Assembly (NCBI RefSeq): GCF_003952165.1
Contig: NZ_RXFT01000009.1
Span: forward strand, 248,001-312,000
Direction of reading: 5' to 3'
From: Variovorax guangxiensis
GTDB taxonomy: Bacteria > Pseudomonadota > Gammaproteobacteria > Burkholderiales > Burkholderiaceae_C
DNA: 64,000 nt
Below the pieces are notes generated by a model, which was not told the origin of the DNA, made no database searches, and was given only the letters and a program-made list of their open reading frames with translations. The first letter of the stretch is position 1, and each line of letters begins with the position of its first letter. The position numbers and the translations under genes were made by a program. This document shows positions 1-8,497 of this stretch, piece after piece.

Positions 1-990
1 CAGGTGCGGGTCGTCGAGCAGGCTTTCGGTGCTGTGCAGGCGCGCGACCGGGATGTCGGCGGCGGACAGCGCGGCAAACCATTCGTCGCTGGTGCGCGTG
101 GCCATCACCTCGGCCACGAAGGCATACACCGCGCCGATGTTCGCGGCGCGCGCGGTGTGCGTGCCGAACATCGGCGAGCCGCGCAGTTCGGGCCGGCCGA
201 TCACGTCGAAGAAGGCCTGCCAGTGCTTGTCGTTGTAGATCAGCACGCTGAGGTAGCCGTCGGCCGTGGCGTAGGGCTTGCGGTGCGGCGCGAGCAGGCG
301 CGCGTAGCCGGTGGGCCCCAGCGGCGGCTCGAAGCTGTGGCCGCCGAGGTGGTCGCCCATCACGAACTGCGACAGCGCCTCGAACATCGGCACCTCCACG
401 GCCTGGCCCTTGCCGGTGCGCTGGGCATGCAGCACGGCCGCGAGCAGCGCGATGGCGGCCTGCAGCCCCACCGCGCGGTCGGCCAGCGTGACGGGCGCGT
501 AGCGCGGCGCGCTGCCGCTCTGCTGCGCGAAGAGGGAGGCCACGCCGGCCGCGCCCTGGATCAGGTCGTCGTAGGCAGGCTTGCCCGCATACGGCCCCTG
601 CTCGCCATAGCCGAATGCGCCGAGGTAGACGATCTTCGGGTTCACCGCCGACACCGCCTCGTAGCCCAGCCCGAGCCGCGCCATCGCCTGCGGCCGCGTG
701 TTGTAGATCAGCGCGTCGCAGCCCGCTGCGAGCCGCAGGCAGGCCTCGCGGCCCTCGGGCTGCTTGAGGTCGAGCACGATGGAGCGCTTGTTGCGGTTGA
801 GGTGCATCGCCATCGCGCCCATGCCCGGGTTGCGCATCGGGCCGACGGCGCGCAGGTTGTCGCCGCCGGGCGGCTCGACCTTGATGACGTCGGCGCCCAG
901 GTCGCCCAGCGTCTGGGTGGCATAGGGGCCCATCACCACGGCCGTGAGGTCGAGGATGCGGATGCCCTGGAGAGGTCCGGAGGAGTTCAT
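1..990 (-). CDS. CaiB/BaiF family CoA-transferase (class III), C-terminal part off the left edge
   Basis: The frame reads from ATG at 990-988 to the window edge, about 330 codons without a stop, so the C-terminus is missing. The N-terminus (MNSSGPLQGIRILDLTAVV) and the segments GPYATQTLGDLGADVIKVE and NRNKRSIVLDLK are the typical start of class III CoA-transferases. These move CoA between an acyl-CoA and a free carboxylic acid. The gene is the last visible member of a same-strand run: IclR regulator, cupin, TctC receptor, CoA-transferase. That suggests activation of an imported organic acid. The substrate cannot be read from the sequence. The family call is firm; the specificity is open. Confidence 0.9.
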   Translation of the reverse strand, partial: MNSSGPLQGIRILDLTAVVMGPYATQTLGDLGADVIKVEPPGGDNLRAVGPMRNPGMGAMAMHLNRNKRSIVLDLKQPEGREACLRLAAGCDALIYNTRPQAMARLGLGYEAVSAVNPKIVYLGAFGYGEQGPYAGKPAYDDLIQGAAGVASLFAQQSGSAPRYAPVTLADRAVGLQAAIALLAAVLHAQRTGKGQAVEVPMFEALSQFVMGDHLGGHSFEPPLGPTGYARLLAPHRKPYATADGYLSVLIYNDKHWQAFFDVIGRPELRGSPMFGTHTARAANIGAVYAFVAEVMATRTSDEWFAALSAADIPVARLHSTESLLDDPHL

Positions 991-999
991 GTCTTCGCT

Positions 1000-1101
1000 C
1001 CTTCCCCCTCTGGGGGAAGGCTGGGATGGGGGCAGGCAGAGCGCCAGGTGGGGACGCCGCGTGCCCCCACCCCTGCCCTCCCCCAGCGGGGGAGGGGGAA
1101 A
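1000..1101. repeat. REP/BIME-like C/G-rich palindromic repeat
   Basis: The intergenic space between the TctC receptor gene and the CoA-transferase gene holds two strong hairpins facing each other. One is CTTCCCCC-TCT-GGGGGAAG (1001-1019). The other is CCCTCCCCC-AGC-GGGGGAGGG (1076-1096, 9-bp perfect stem). Between them are GGATGGGGGCAGG and its near complement CCCCCACCCCTGCCC. The layout is that of a bipartite REP element. A single related hairpin occurs at 13486-13504. It may also attenuate transcription between the two genes; this is inferred. Confidence 0.7.
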
Positions 1102-1111
1102 CTCAGATCGC

Positions 1112-2128
1112 TCATTCGGGCTGTATCCCCGCGGCCTGGATCAGCTTCTTCCACTTCGCCAGCTCCGAGACGGTGAACGCGCCCAGCTCTTCCGGCGTGC
1201 TGCCGAAGGCGTCGAAGCCCAGCTTCGCCACGCGCTCGCGGAACACCGGGCCGTTCGCCATGTCGGCCAGCACCTTGTTGAGCTTCAGCACGATGTCCCG
1301 CGGCGTGCCCGCCGGCGCGAACACGCCGTTCCACGAGGTGATGTCGAAGCCCTTGAGTTCGGGCGTGTCGGCCAGCGGCGGCAGTTCGGGAAAGAGCTTG
1401 GTGCGCTCCTGCGTAGTGACGGCGATTGCCCGCATCTTGCCGGCCTTCACCGTGGCCAGGCCCGCCGCGAGGTCGACCACCATCATCGACACCTGCCCGC
1501 CGATCAGGTCGGCGATGGCCGGCGGCGTGCTCTTGTAGGGCACGTGCAGCATCGGCACGCCGCTCATGCGCGAGAGCGTGGCGCCGCTCACGATGCCGGT
1601 GCTGTTGCCGCTCGCGTAGGTCAGCTTGCCGGGATGCGCGCGGCCCCAGGCCAGCAGCTCGGCCACGCTCTTCACGGGCAGGTCGTTGTTCACCACCAGC
1701 ATGAAGGGCAGGTTGCCCATGCGGCTGACGGGCGCGAAGTCTTTCACCGGGTCGTAGGGCAGCGACTTCATCAGGCTCGGGTTGGCCGAGTGCGTGGTGT
1801 TGGTGGTCATGAACAGCGTGTAGCCGTCGGGCGCCGCCTTGGCGACGTACTCGGCCGCAATCACGCCGTTGGCGCCCGCCCTGTTGTCGATGATGACCGA
1901 GGCCTTGAGCGCATCGCCGAGCATCTGTCCCGCGATGCGCGCCACCGCGTCGGTGCCGCTGCCTGCGGCGAAGGGCACGACGATGCGTATGGGCTGCTTC
2001 GGATAGCCGTCCTGCGCGAAGGCCCAGGGCATGGCGCCCGCGAGGCCCGCGGCGGCGCCGATGGAAATGAAACGGCGACGGTTCGCCATCGCGGCCGGTT
2101 GCCCGGTCGCGTTCTTGGTTGTCTGCAT
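1112..2128 (-). CDS. Bug/TctC family periplasmic tricarboxylate-type substrate-binding protein
   Basis: 338 residues. It is an extracytoplasmic receptor of the tripartite tricarboxylate (TctC/Bug) family, which binds small carboxylates in the periplasm. The N-terminus carries NRRRFISIGAAAGLAGA followed by AFA/QD, which fits a twin-arginine-type signal. The mature part begins YPKQPIRIVVPFAAGSGTD, the usual Bug start. The length is normal for the family. No tctA/tctB membrane partners are visible, which is common for the many orphan Bug proteins of Variovorax and Bordetella relatives. The gene lies between the cupin gene (26 bp upstream) and the CoA-transferase, so it probably delivers the substrate of this small pathway. 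The ligand is unknown. Confidence 0.93.
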   Translation of the reverse strand: MQTTKNATGQPAAMANRRRFISIGAAAGLAGAMPWAFAQDGYPKQPIRIVVPFAAGSGTDAVARIAGQMLGDALKASVIIDNRAGANGVIAAEYVAKAAPDGYTLFMTTNTTHSANPSLMKSLPYDPVKDFAPVSRMGNLPFMLVVNNDLPVKSVAELLAWGRAHPGKLTYASGNSTGIVSGATLSRMSGVPMLHVPYKSTPPAIADLIGGQVSMMVVDLAAGLATVKAGKMRAIAVTTQERTKLFPELPPLADTPELKGFDITSWNGVFAPAGTPRDIVLKLNKVLADMANGPVFRERVAKLGFDAFGSTPEELGAFTVSELAKWKKLIQAAGIQPE

Positions 2129-2154
2129 TTGCTTTGTCTCCGGTTGTTGTTACG

Positions 2155-2553
2155 TCAGGGCCGGATCACGCGCTCCGGCGATTCCTCGTAGGGCGGGCTG
2201 TAGATCACCAGCACGCGCACCGGCTCGTCGCTCACCACGGTGAAGGTGTGCATCGCTTCGGCGGGAAAGAAGCAGCTGTCGCCCGGGTGCAGCTCCTGCC
2301 GCTGGCCACCCACTTCGGCGACCGCGCGGCCTTCGAGCATGTAGCAGACCTGCTCGATGCCAGGGTGCGCGTGCGGCAGCGCGCCCTTGCCCTTCTGGAT
2401 GTGGCCCACCAGCACTTCGAGCTGCTTCGCGCCCACGGTCTCGGGGCCGATCAGCCGCTTGTTCAGCGTGCCGGTGTGGTTGGCGGGGTGGTAGCCGGCG
2501 ATCTCGGCCTCGCGGACGAAATAGCGGGGGGCTGCTGCTGTCGTTGCTGTCAT
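2155..2553 (-). CDS. Small cupin-domain protein
   Basis: 132 residues with a single cupin barrel. The first metal-site motif is visible around HPGIEQVCYMLEGRA and the second around PAEAMHTFTV, with PGDSCFFP between them. Its ATG overlaps the stop of the IclR gene by 4 bp (2550-2553), so the two are translationally coupled. Single-domain cupins next to IclR regulators and CoA-transferases often belong to aromatic or organic-acid catabolism. Whether this one is an enzyme or a ligand sensor cannot be decided here. Confidence 0.85.
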   Translation of the reverse strand: MTATTAAAPRYFVREAEIAGYHPANHTGTLNKRLIGPETVGAKQLEVLVGHIQKGKGALPHAHPGIEQVCYMLEGRAVAEVGGQRQELHPGDSCFFPAEAMHTFTVVSDEPVRVLVIYSPPYEESPERVIRP

Positions 2554-3299
2554 CGGGGGCTTTCGTTCTTGGGTTCGATGGCGAGGCAGGCCGAGCGCAG
2601 CATCGCGGCGATCTCCTCGATGCGCGCCTCCATGCGGTAGCGCGGCCCTGCGACGGAGATGGCGTAGGCCTCGCCGCCGATGCGCAGCGGCCAGGCGAGG
2701 CCGATCAGGTCGGGAATGCTCTCGCCGAGGTTGCCGTACCAGCCGCGCGTGGCGGAGCGCTGCAGCTCGGCCTCGATGGCGTCGGCGGTAGTGAGCGTGG
2801 CGTCGGTCAGCGGCGCGAGCGTCGCGCCTTCGAGCAGCCGGCGGCGCTCGTCCGGGTCCAGCGTTGAAAGCAGCGCGCGGCCGATGGAGTTGGCGTAGGC
2901 CGGGCGCGTTTCGCCCGACTCGGCCGTGTAGCGGATGCTCTGCGGCGCGCTCAGCACTTCCAGGTACACCACCTGCCCCGCGTCGCGGAACTTGCCGAAC
3001 ACCACCGTCTCGCGCGCCGCGTCGCGCAGCTCCTCCAGCGTGGCCTTCACCCGGTCGAGCACCGGGTCGTGGGCGGCGATGACCTGCGCCATCGCCAGCA
3101 GCCGGCCGGTGGGGTAGTAGCCCTGGCGGCGGCCGGTCTCGTACATGTAGCCCTGCTCCTCGAGCGTGCGGATCAGGCCCAGGCAGCTCGACACCGGCAT
3201 GTCGAGCAGGCGCGCCATCTCCGAAAGGGCCAGCGGCTGCTTCTCGCGGGCGAAGAGTTCGACGATCTCGATCACCCGAAACGCGGTTTTCACAGTCAT
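2550..3299 (-). CDS. IclR family transcriptional regulator
   Basis: 249 residues. The N-terminal winged helix-turn-helix (about 1-65, with LALSEMARLLDMPVSSCLGL) is followed by the IclR effector-binding domain (about 75-245, with ETVVFGKFRDAGQVVYLEV and YANSIGRALLSTL). It starts the run of cupin, TctC receptor and CoA-transferase genes on the minus strand and probably controls them and itself. Two overlapping AT-rich inverted repeats lie directly before its ATG (3300-3324). The effector is unknown. Confidence 0.93.
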   Translation of the reverse strand: MTVKTAFRVIEIVELFAREKQPLALSEMARLLDMPVSSCLGLIRTLEEQGYMYETGRRQGYYPTGRLLAMAQVIAAHDPVLDRVKATLEELRDAARETVVFGKFRDAGQVVYLEVLSAPQSIRYTAESGETRPAYANSIGRALLSTLDPDERRRLLEGATLAPLTDATLTTADAIEAELQRSATRGWYGNLGESIPDLIGLAWPLRIGGEAYAISVAGPRYRMEARIEEIAAMLRSACLAIEPKNESPR

Positions 3300-3324
3300 G
3301 AAAATATTTTCATACTTGTGAAAA
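3300..3324. promoter_or_regulatory. Overlapping AT-rich inverted repeats, candidate IclR operator
   Basis: GAAAATATTTTC (3300-3311) is a perfect 12-bp palindrome touching the IclR start codon. It overlaps TTTTCA-N6-TGAAAA (3307-3324), also perfect. Such AT-rich palindromes stand out in this GC-rich DNA and sit where an autoregulatory operator would block translation or transcription. The assignment to IclR is by position only. Confidence 0.45.
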
Positions 3325-3393
3325 ATCAGTGTTTCAGGGTTTCCCCTGCCCGCGATGCACTCCGGCGGGCCCGGAGAGGGGACGCCCCCGCCG

Positions 3394-4314
3394 TCAGTAG
3401 CCGCGCACCGGATCGACCACGCCGGCGATCGGCAGCCCCTGCTCCATCGCGCGGATCTTCCCGGCGATCTGCGCGATGGACTCTTCGCGCAACGTGCGTG
3501 CCGAGCCGTGCGGCGTCACGGTGATCTTCGGATGGCGCCAGAAGGCGTGGTCGGCGGGCAGCGGCTCGACCTGGAATACGTCCAGCGTCGCGCCCGCGAG
3601 CCGGCCGGCGTCGAGCATCGGAATCAGGTCGTCTTCCACCAGGTGGCCGCCGCGCGCGATGCTGATGAGGTAGCCCTCGGGCTTCAGCTTGCCCAGCGTG
3701 TCGCGGTTGAGGATGCCGCGCGTCGCATCGGTCAGCGGCAGCAGGTTGACCAGCACGCGCGTGGACGAGAGGAACTCGTCGAACTGCGCCTCGCCGCTGA
3801 ACACGCGCACGCCCTCGATCTCCTTCGGCGAGCGGCTCCACCCCAGCACCGGGAACTCGAACTGCGCCACGGCCTTCGCCACGCGCTCGCCGAGCACGCC
3901 CAGGCCCATGATGCCCACCGGAAAGTCGCGCCGCATCCTCGGCTTGCGGTAGCTCCACTTGCCCTCGCGCGCGTCGGCCTCGTAGGCGTCGAATTCGCGG
4001 AAATGGCGAATGAGCGTGTGGCACACGTACTCCGCCATCTGCACCGACATGCCTGCATCGTCGAGCCGCACGATGCGCGTGTGCGCCGGCACCTTCAGCT
4101 TGAGCAGCGCATCGACGCCCGCGCCGATGTTGAAGATGCCGCGCAGCTTCGGCTGCTCGTCGAGGAACTCCTGCGGCGGCGCCCACACCACGGCATGGTC
4201 GGCCTGCGGCGCGCCGGGCTTCCAGGCTTCGATGACGGCATCGGGGAGTTCGGCCTTCAGGCCTTCGATCCAGGGGTCTGGGCGGTTGTCGGTGAGGTAG
4301 ACGGTGATTCGCAT
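3394..4314 (-). CDS. ghrA: Glyoxylate/hydroxypyruvate reductase A (D-2-hydroxyacid dehydrogenase)
   Basis: 306 residues from the ATG at 4314 (MRITVYLTDNRPDPWIEGLK); an in-frame ATG farther upstream lacks the family's start. The enzyme reduces glyoxylate and hydroxypyruvate with NAD(P)H in the cytoplasm. The nucleotide-binding motif GIMGLGVLGERVA lies near residue 135. The catalytic Arg is in SIARGGHLVEDD, and the His is in VTPHGSARTLREES. The gene is upstream of, and on the same strand as, the IclR gene, with 94 bp between them. It could belong to the same pathway or be independent. Confidence 0.88.
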   Translation of the reverse strand: MRITVYLTDNRPDPWIEGLKAELPDAVIEAWKPGAPQADHAVVWAPPQEFLDEQPKLRGIFNIGAGVDALLKLKVPAHTRIVRLDDAGMSVQMAEYVCHTLIRHFREFDAYEADAREGKWSYRKPRMRRDFPVGIMGLGVLGERVAKAVAQFEFPVLGWSRSPKEIEGVRVFSGEAQFDEFLSSTRVLVNLLPLTDATRGILNRDTLGKLKPEGYLISIARGGHLVEDDLIPMLDAGRLAGATLDVFQVEPLPADHAFWRHPKITVTPHGSARTLREESIAQIAGKIRAMEQGLPIAGVVDPVRGY

Positions 4315-4409
4315 GGGCACGCATCTTAGGTCGCGCCCGCGTCGCCATCGGCTTGTGCGGGCACTGGCCATCTCCTATCCTCGAACGCCCACCTCAGGAG
4401 ACTCTTGGA

Positions 4410-4724
4410 ATGATCAAGTTCAGCGTGATGTACCCCCACACCCCCGGCGCACGGTTCGATCACGACTACTACCGCGACAAGCACATGCCCATGATCAAGG
4501 CCCGCATGGGCGACGCATGCCTCTCGTACACCATCGACAAGGGCCTGTCCGGCGGCGCGCCGGGCTCCGCGCCCACCTACGTCGCCATGTGCCACGTGTT
4601 CGCCGAATCGGTCGAATCCTTCCTGAAGGCCTTCGGCCCGCACCAGAAGGAGGTCAGGGACGACGTGAAGAACTACACCGACATCGTGCCGCTGACGCAG
4701 ATCAGCGAAGTGGTGGTGGGCTGA
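4410..4724 (+). CDS. EthD family protein
   Basis: 104 residues starting MIKFSVMYPHTPGARFD. The start at 4410 has a good Shine-Dalgarno (CAGGAG at 4395-4400); a longer frame upstream is not supported. The FDHDYYRDKHMPMIK segment is the conserved signature of the small ferredoxin-like alpha-beta barrel EthD family. The family is named for a protein required in ethyl-tert-butyl-ether degradation, but most members have no defined reaction. It is divergent from ghrA and convergent with the glutathione transferase gene. The function is unknown. Confidence 0.85.
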   Translation: MIKFSVMYPHTPGARFDHDYYRDKHMPMIKARMGDACLSYTIDKGLSGGAPGSAPTYVAMCHVFAESVESFLKAFGPHQKEVRDDVKNYTDIVPLTQISEVVVG

Positions 4725-4746
4725 CCGAAAGAGCCCTGACGCGGCC

Positions 4747-5376
4747 TCAGCGCGGCGGCCGCTCCAGCGCCACCCAGCGCTGCACCGACGGCCGCTGCCA
4801 CTGCCTGTCGGCATAGGACGCCAGCCGCTGCGGCACGGCGTCGCCGTTCATCACCAGGCGATTGAGCATCAGCGCCAGGTCGACGTCGGCGATCGACCAG
4901 TCGCCGAACAAGTTTTCCGCGCCTTCCGGCAGCAGCGCCTGCGCGACCTGGAAGAGCGTCTGCGCCGCGCGGTGCGCGGCCGCCGACAGTGGCGCGCCCG
5001 CCGGAGCGTAGAAGATCACCTCCGTGGAGCGTTCCTGCCGCACCGGCATGAGGTCGCTGCGAAGCCAGGCCTGCAGCTGGCGCGCACGGGCGCGGGCACG
5101 GGGTTCGGAGGGATACAGCGCCGTCCCGGCGAAGGTCTCGTCGATGTACTCGGTGATGGCGGACGATTCGGAAAGCGCGAAATCTCCATGCACCAGCGTC
5201 GGCACGCGCTGGGTCAAGGACAAACGGGAGAAGCCGGCCGCCCGGTGCTCCAGCGCACCCAGGTCGACCGGGGAGATGTGGAAGTCCAGCTGCTTTTCGT
5301 TCAGCGCCACGTACACGGACATGGCGTAGGGGCTGGCGAACTGGGCGTCCACATGGAGGCGTAGCGGGTCCGGCAT
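4747..5376 (-). CDS. Glutathione S-transferase, YfcF-like
   Basis: 209 residues. The N-terminal thioredoxin-fold domain (1-85) has the family motif RVPTLVHGDFALSESSAI (cis-Pro and glutathione-binding Glu-Ser). The C-terminal helical domain contains NLFGDWSIADVDLALMLNR. The sequence resembles E. coli YfcF (peroxide-linked GST) more than the beta-class enzyme. It is a single gene, convergent with the EthD gene. Confidence 0.85.
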   Translation of the reverse strand: MPDPLRLHVDAQFASPYAMSVYVALNEKQLDFHISPVDLGALEHRAAGFSRLSLTQRVPTLVHGDFALSESSAITEYIDETFAGTALYPSEPRARARARQLQAWLRSDLMPVRQERSTEVIFYAPAGAPLSAAAHRAAQTLFQVAQALLPEGAENLFGDWSIADVDLALMLNRLVMNGDAVPQRLASYADRQWQRPSVQRWVALERPPR

Positions 5377-5403
5377 CGGGAAGAAGGCTCCTGCGCGAAT
5401 GGG

Positions 5404-5423
5404 GGCCTTTAAAACAAAAGGCC
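5404..5423 (-). terminator. Weak hairpin downstream of the DUF4349 gene
   Basis: GGCCTTT-N6-AAAGGCC at 5404-5423 lies 50 bp past the DUF4349 stop, in the only AT-rich patch of the gap. There is no clean U-run on the minus strand after it, so termination is only possible. Confidence 0.3.
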
Positions 5424-5473
5424 TTGAAGCGGTAGGTGCGCGATCTTACTGACTGATTCTTAGCTGGCGCGTC

Positions 5474-6412
5474 TTAGCTGGCGCGGCGGCGGCGCCACAG
5501 CACCCGCGCCAGCCAGCCCAGCGGCAGCACCACCAGCAGCAGCCACGGCAGCACGGCCGCGATGAAGGTGATGAGCGAGCCCACGCTTTCCGACAGCACC
5601 GAGCCTGCGTTGCGCAGCGCATTGCGCATCGGGCTGTAGCCGTCGCCGCCGCTCACCAGCGCGCGCCTGGCCGTGAACTGGATCTGGATGTGCTGCTTGC
5701 TGGTCTGCTGCGCCAGCACCTTGCGCTGCGTGGCGATGGCGTCGAGCTCGGCCTGCGTGTCCGACAGCGTGCGCTGGATGGCCAGCAGGTCGGTCATGGT
5801 GCGCTTGGTGACGGTGTCGCGCAGCATCGCGCGCAGGCTGTCGCGGAATTCGGTACGGTTCCTGATACGGGCCTCGACGTCGATCACTTCGGCGGTCTTG
5901 TCCTCGCTGGTGGTGGTGTGCGAGACCACGCTGGCCACGCCCGCCAGGCCGCCGAGCAGCCTGTCGACGTCGGCGGGCTCCACGCGCATCTCCAGCATGG
6001 CGTTGCCGGGCTGCTGCGGCGTCTCGCGCAGCAGCGACGACGACAGCAACTCGCACTTCAGCGTGCCGCAGAGGTCGCGCACCTTGCCCCAGGCATCGGC
6101 GAGCTGGTCGGCCGGCACCTCGACGTTCAGCTCCTGGCGCACGGCCAGGAAACGCTGCAGGGGTGTGTCCTGGCTGTTCCGGGACTCGTCGGTGGCCGCC
6201 TCGGCCGACCGCATCCGCATGTCCGCGCCACCTGCGTGCCCGCTCGCGGCCTGCATGGGCGCGGGCGGCGGGGCCGGCTCGGAGAGCACGGCTGCCGCCC
6301 CCTTCTCCTCGCCGTTGCGGCCGCAGCCGGCCAGTGAAAGAGCCGCGGCCAAAGCCAGCAGGGCGATGCCCGCGTGGCGGCGGACGGAGAAACTGGGCAT
6401 GCGATAGGTCAT
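5474..6412 (-). CDS. DUF4349 family lipoprotein with C-terminal membrane anchor
   Basis: 312 residues. A lipoprotein signal ends at LSLAGC (Cys about 29). A DUF4349 domain spans about 85-300 and includes a coiled-coil segment (TMTDLLAIQRTLSDTQAELDA). One transmembrane helix near the C-terminus (LITFIAAVLPWLLLVVLPLG) is followed by a basic tail RRRRAS. The family has no known activity; members are envelope proteins. A 14-bp perfect tandem repeat (5458-5471 and 5472-5485) duplicates the end of the gene including its stop codon, leaving a spare TAA just downstream. Confidence 0.85.
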   Translation of the reverse strand: MTYRMPSFSVRRHAGIALLALAAALSLAGCGRNGEEKGAAAVLSEPAPPPAPMQAASGHAGGADMRMRSAEAATDESRNSQDTPLQRFLAVRQELNVEVPADQLADAWGKVRDLCGTLKCELLSSSLLRETPQQPGNAMLEMRVEPADVDRLLGGLAGVASVVSHTTTSEDKTAEVIDVEARIRNRTEFRDSLRAMLRDTVTKRTMTDLLAIQRTLSDTQAELDAIATQRKVLAQQTSKQHIQIQFTARRALVSGGDGYSPMRNALRNAGSVLSESVGSLITFIAAVLPWLLLVVLPLGWLARVLWRRRRAS

Positions 6413-6484
6413 GGAAGGAGCTCCCTTGAATGTTGACTACCGCAGCTCATACGGGCGGGCGCCCGCAACGGGGTTAACTTTTTT

Positions 6485-8497
6485 TCAGGCTGCCGCAGCG
6501 GCTGCGGCGCTCATGCGCAGCAGCTCGTCGCCTTCGGCCACCTGCTCGCCCGGCGCGAACATCAGCTCTTCCACCGTGCCGTCGGCCGGCGCGGCGATGG
6601 TGTGCTCCATCTTCATCGCCTCCATCACCGCCAGCGGCTGGCCGCGGCTGACCTTGTCGCCGGCCTTGACCGCGAAGGACACCACCTTGCCGGGCATCGG
6701 CGCGGTGAGCCGGCCGCCCTCGGCCTGCGTGTCGCCCGCATGGGCCAGCCGGTCGATGGCGGTGATCTTCGTCGCGCCCTTCGAGGCGAAGACGTGGGCC
6801 ACGGCGCCGTCGAGGTGCACGTCGAGCGTCTGGCGGCTGCCCGCGAACTCCACCTCGAACTCGCCGGTCGGGAACCGGCCGATGACCAGCGGGCCCGCAA
6901 CGCCACCGGCTTCGAGCCACAGGCCGCCGTCGCGCTTGTAGGTCAGCAGCGCGGTCTGCTCCGCTCCGCGGAACTCGAAGTCGAAGTGGCGCCGGTACTC
7001 GCCCAGCGAGCGCCAGCCGTCGCGCCGCGCAAAGGGATCGGGCATCTTCCCGGGCCATTCGCCGATCAGCGTGCGCGTGATCGCGGCGGCCGCGGCCAGC
7101 GACAGCCCCAGCGGCTCGCGGTCGAACAGCACCGCGCGCTCGCGCTCGATCAGCGCGGTGTCGAGGTTGGCCTTCGAGAACGATTCGGTCGCCAGGATGC
7201 CGCGCAGGAACTGCACGTTGGTCGCCACGCCCACGATCTGCACCTGCGCCAGCGCGGCGTCGAGCCGCGCCAGCGCCTCTTCGCGCGTGCTGCCGTGCAC
7301 GATGAGCTTGGCGATCATCGAGTCGTAGAAGGGCGAGATCTCGCCACCCTCGCGCACGCCGTCGTCGATGCGCACGCGGCTGCGCTGGAAGGCGGTGGCA
7401 GCAGGCTTACGGTACACGCGCAGCGTGCCGGTGGCGGGCAGGAAGTTGTTGTCGGGGTTCTCGGCGCAGATGCGCGCCTCGATGGCGTGGCCGTGGATCT
7501 GCAGCTCCGACTGCTTCGCGGGCAGCGCCTCGCCCGAAGCCACGCGCAGCTGCCATTCGACGAGATCCTGACCCGTGATGGCCTCGGTCACCGGATGCTC
7601 CACTTGCAGCCGCGTGTTCATCTCCATGAAGAAGAAGTTCATCTCGCCGCCCTCTCGCTGCTCGACGATGAACTCCACAGTGCCTGCGCCCACGTAGTTC
7701 ACGGCACGCGCAGCCGCCACTGCGGCCTCGCCCATCTGCTTGCGCATCGCCTCCGTCATGCCAGGCGCGGGCGCTTCTTCGAGCACCTTCTGGTGGCGCC
7801 GCTGCACCGAGCAGTCGCGCTCGAACAGGTAGACGTAGTTGCCGTGCGTGTCGCCGAACACCTGGATCTCGATGTGCCTCGGACGCTGCACGTACTTCTC
7901 GATCAGCACCGCGTCGTCGCCGAAGCTGTTGATGGCCTCCCGCTGGCATGAGGCGAGCGCGGCGGCGAAGTCTTCCGCCTTGTCGACCGCACGCATGCCC
8001 TTGCCGCCACCACCCGCGCTGGCCTTGATGAGCACCGGATAGCCGATGCGGTCGGCCTCGCGCTGCAGCAGCTGCGGGTTCTGGTCGTGGCCGTGGTAGC
8101 CGGGCACCAGCGGCACGCCGGCCTTCTCCATCAGCTGCTTCGACTCGGCCTTCAGGCCCATCGCCTTGATGGCCGACGGCGGCGGGCCGATGAAGACCAG
8201 GCCGGCATCGGCGCAGGCCTGCGCGAACTCCTCGTTCTCGCTGAGGAAGCCGTAGCCGGGGTGGACCGCCTCGGCGCCCGTGGCCTTGGCGGCCTCGAGG
8301 ATCTTTTCCCAGCGCAGGTAGCTGTCTTTGGGCGCGCTGCCGCCAAGATGGACCGACTCGTCGCAGGCACGCACGTGGTTGGCGTGCGCGTCGGCGTCGG
8401 AATAAACGGCGACGGTGCGGATGGCCATGCGGCGGGCAGTTGCCGCGACGCGGCAGGCGATCTCGCCACGGTTCGCAATGAGGATCTTCTTAAACAT
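6485..8497 (-). CDS. liuD: Methylcrotonyl-CoA carboxylase, biotin-carrying alpha subunit
   Basis: 670 residues. Biotin carboxylase comes first (1-450): MFKKILIANRGEIACRVA, ATP-grasp KASAGGGGKGMR and MEMNTRLQVEHPVTE. A middle BT-type domain follows, then a C-terminal biotinyl domain with EAMKMEHT; the biotinylated Lys is about residue 629. With LiuB it carboxylates 3-methylcrotonyl-CoA to 3-methylglutaconyl-CoA in leucine and isovalerate breakdown. It is the last gene of the liu operon and overlaps the DUF4126 gene by 8 bp. The alanine-rich tail (SAAAAAAA) is slightly unusual. Confidence 0.95.
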   Translation of the reverse strand: MFKKILIANRGEIACRVAATARRMAIRTVAVYSDADAHANHVRACDESVHLGGSAPKDSYLRWEKILEAAKATGAEAVHPGYGFLSENEEFAQACADAGLVFIGPPPSAIKAMGLKAESKQLMEKAGVPLVPGYHGHDQNPQLLQREADRIGYPVLIKASAGGGGKGMRAVDKAEDFAAALASCQREAINSFGDDAVLIEKYVQRPRHIEIQVFGDTHGNYVYLFERDCSVQRRHQKVLEEAPAPGMTEAMRKQMGEAAVAAARAVNYVGAGTVEFIVEQREGGEMNFFFMEMNTRLQVEHPVTEAITGQDLVEWQLRVASGEALPAKQSELQIHGHAIEARICAENPDNNFLPATGTLRVYRKPAATAFQRSRVRIDDGVREGGEISPFYDSMIAKLIVHGSTREEALARLDAALAQVQIVGVATNVQFLRGILATESFSKANLDTALIERERAVLFDREPLGLSLAAAAAITRTLIGEWPGKMPDPFARRDGWRSLGEYRRHFDFEFRGAEQTALLTYKRDGGLWLEAGGVAGPLVIGRFPTGEFEVEFAGSRQTLDVHLDGAVAHVFASKGATKITAIDRLAHAGDTQAEGGRLTAPMPGKVVSFAVKAGDKVSRGQPLAVMEAMKMEHTIAAPADGTVEELMFAPGEQVAEGDELLRMSAAAAAAA

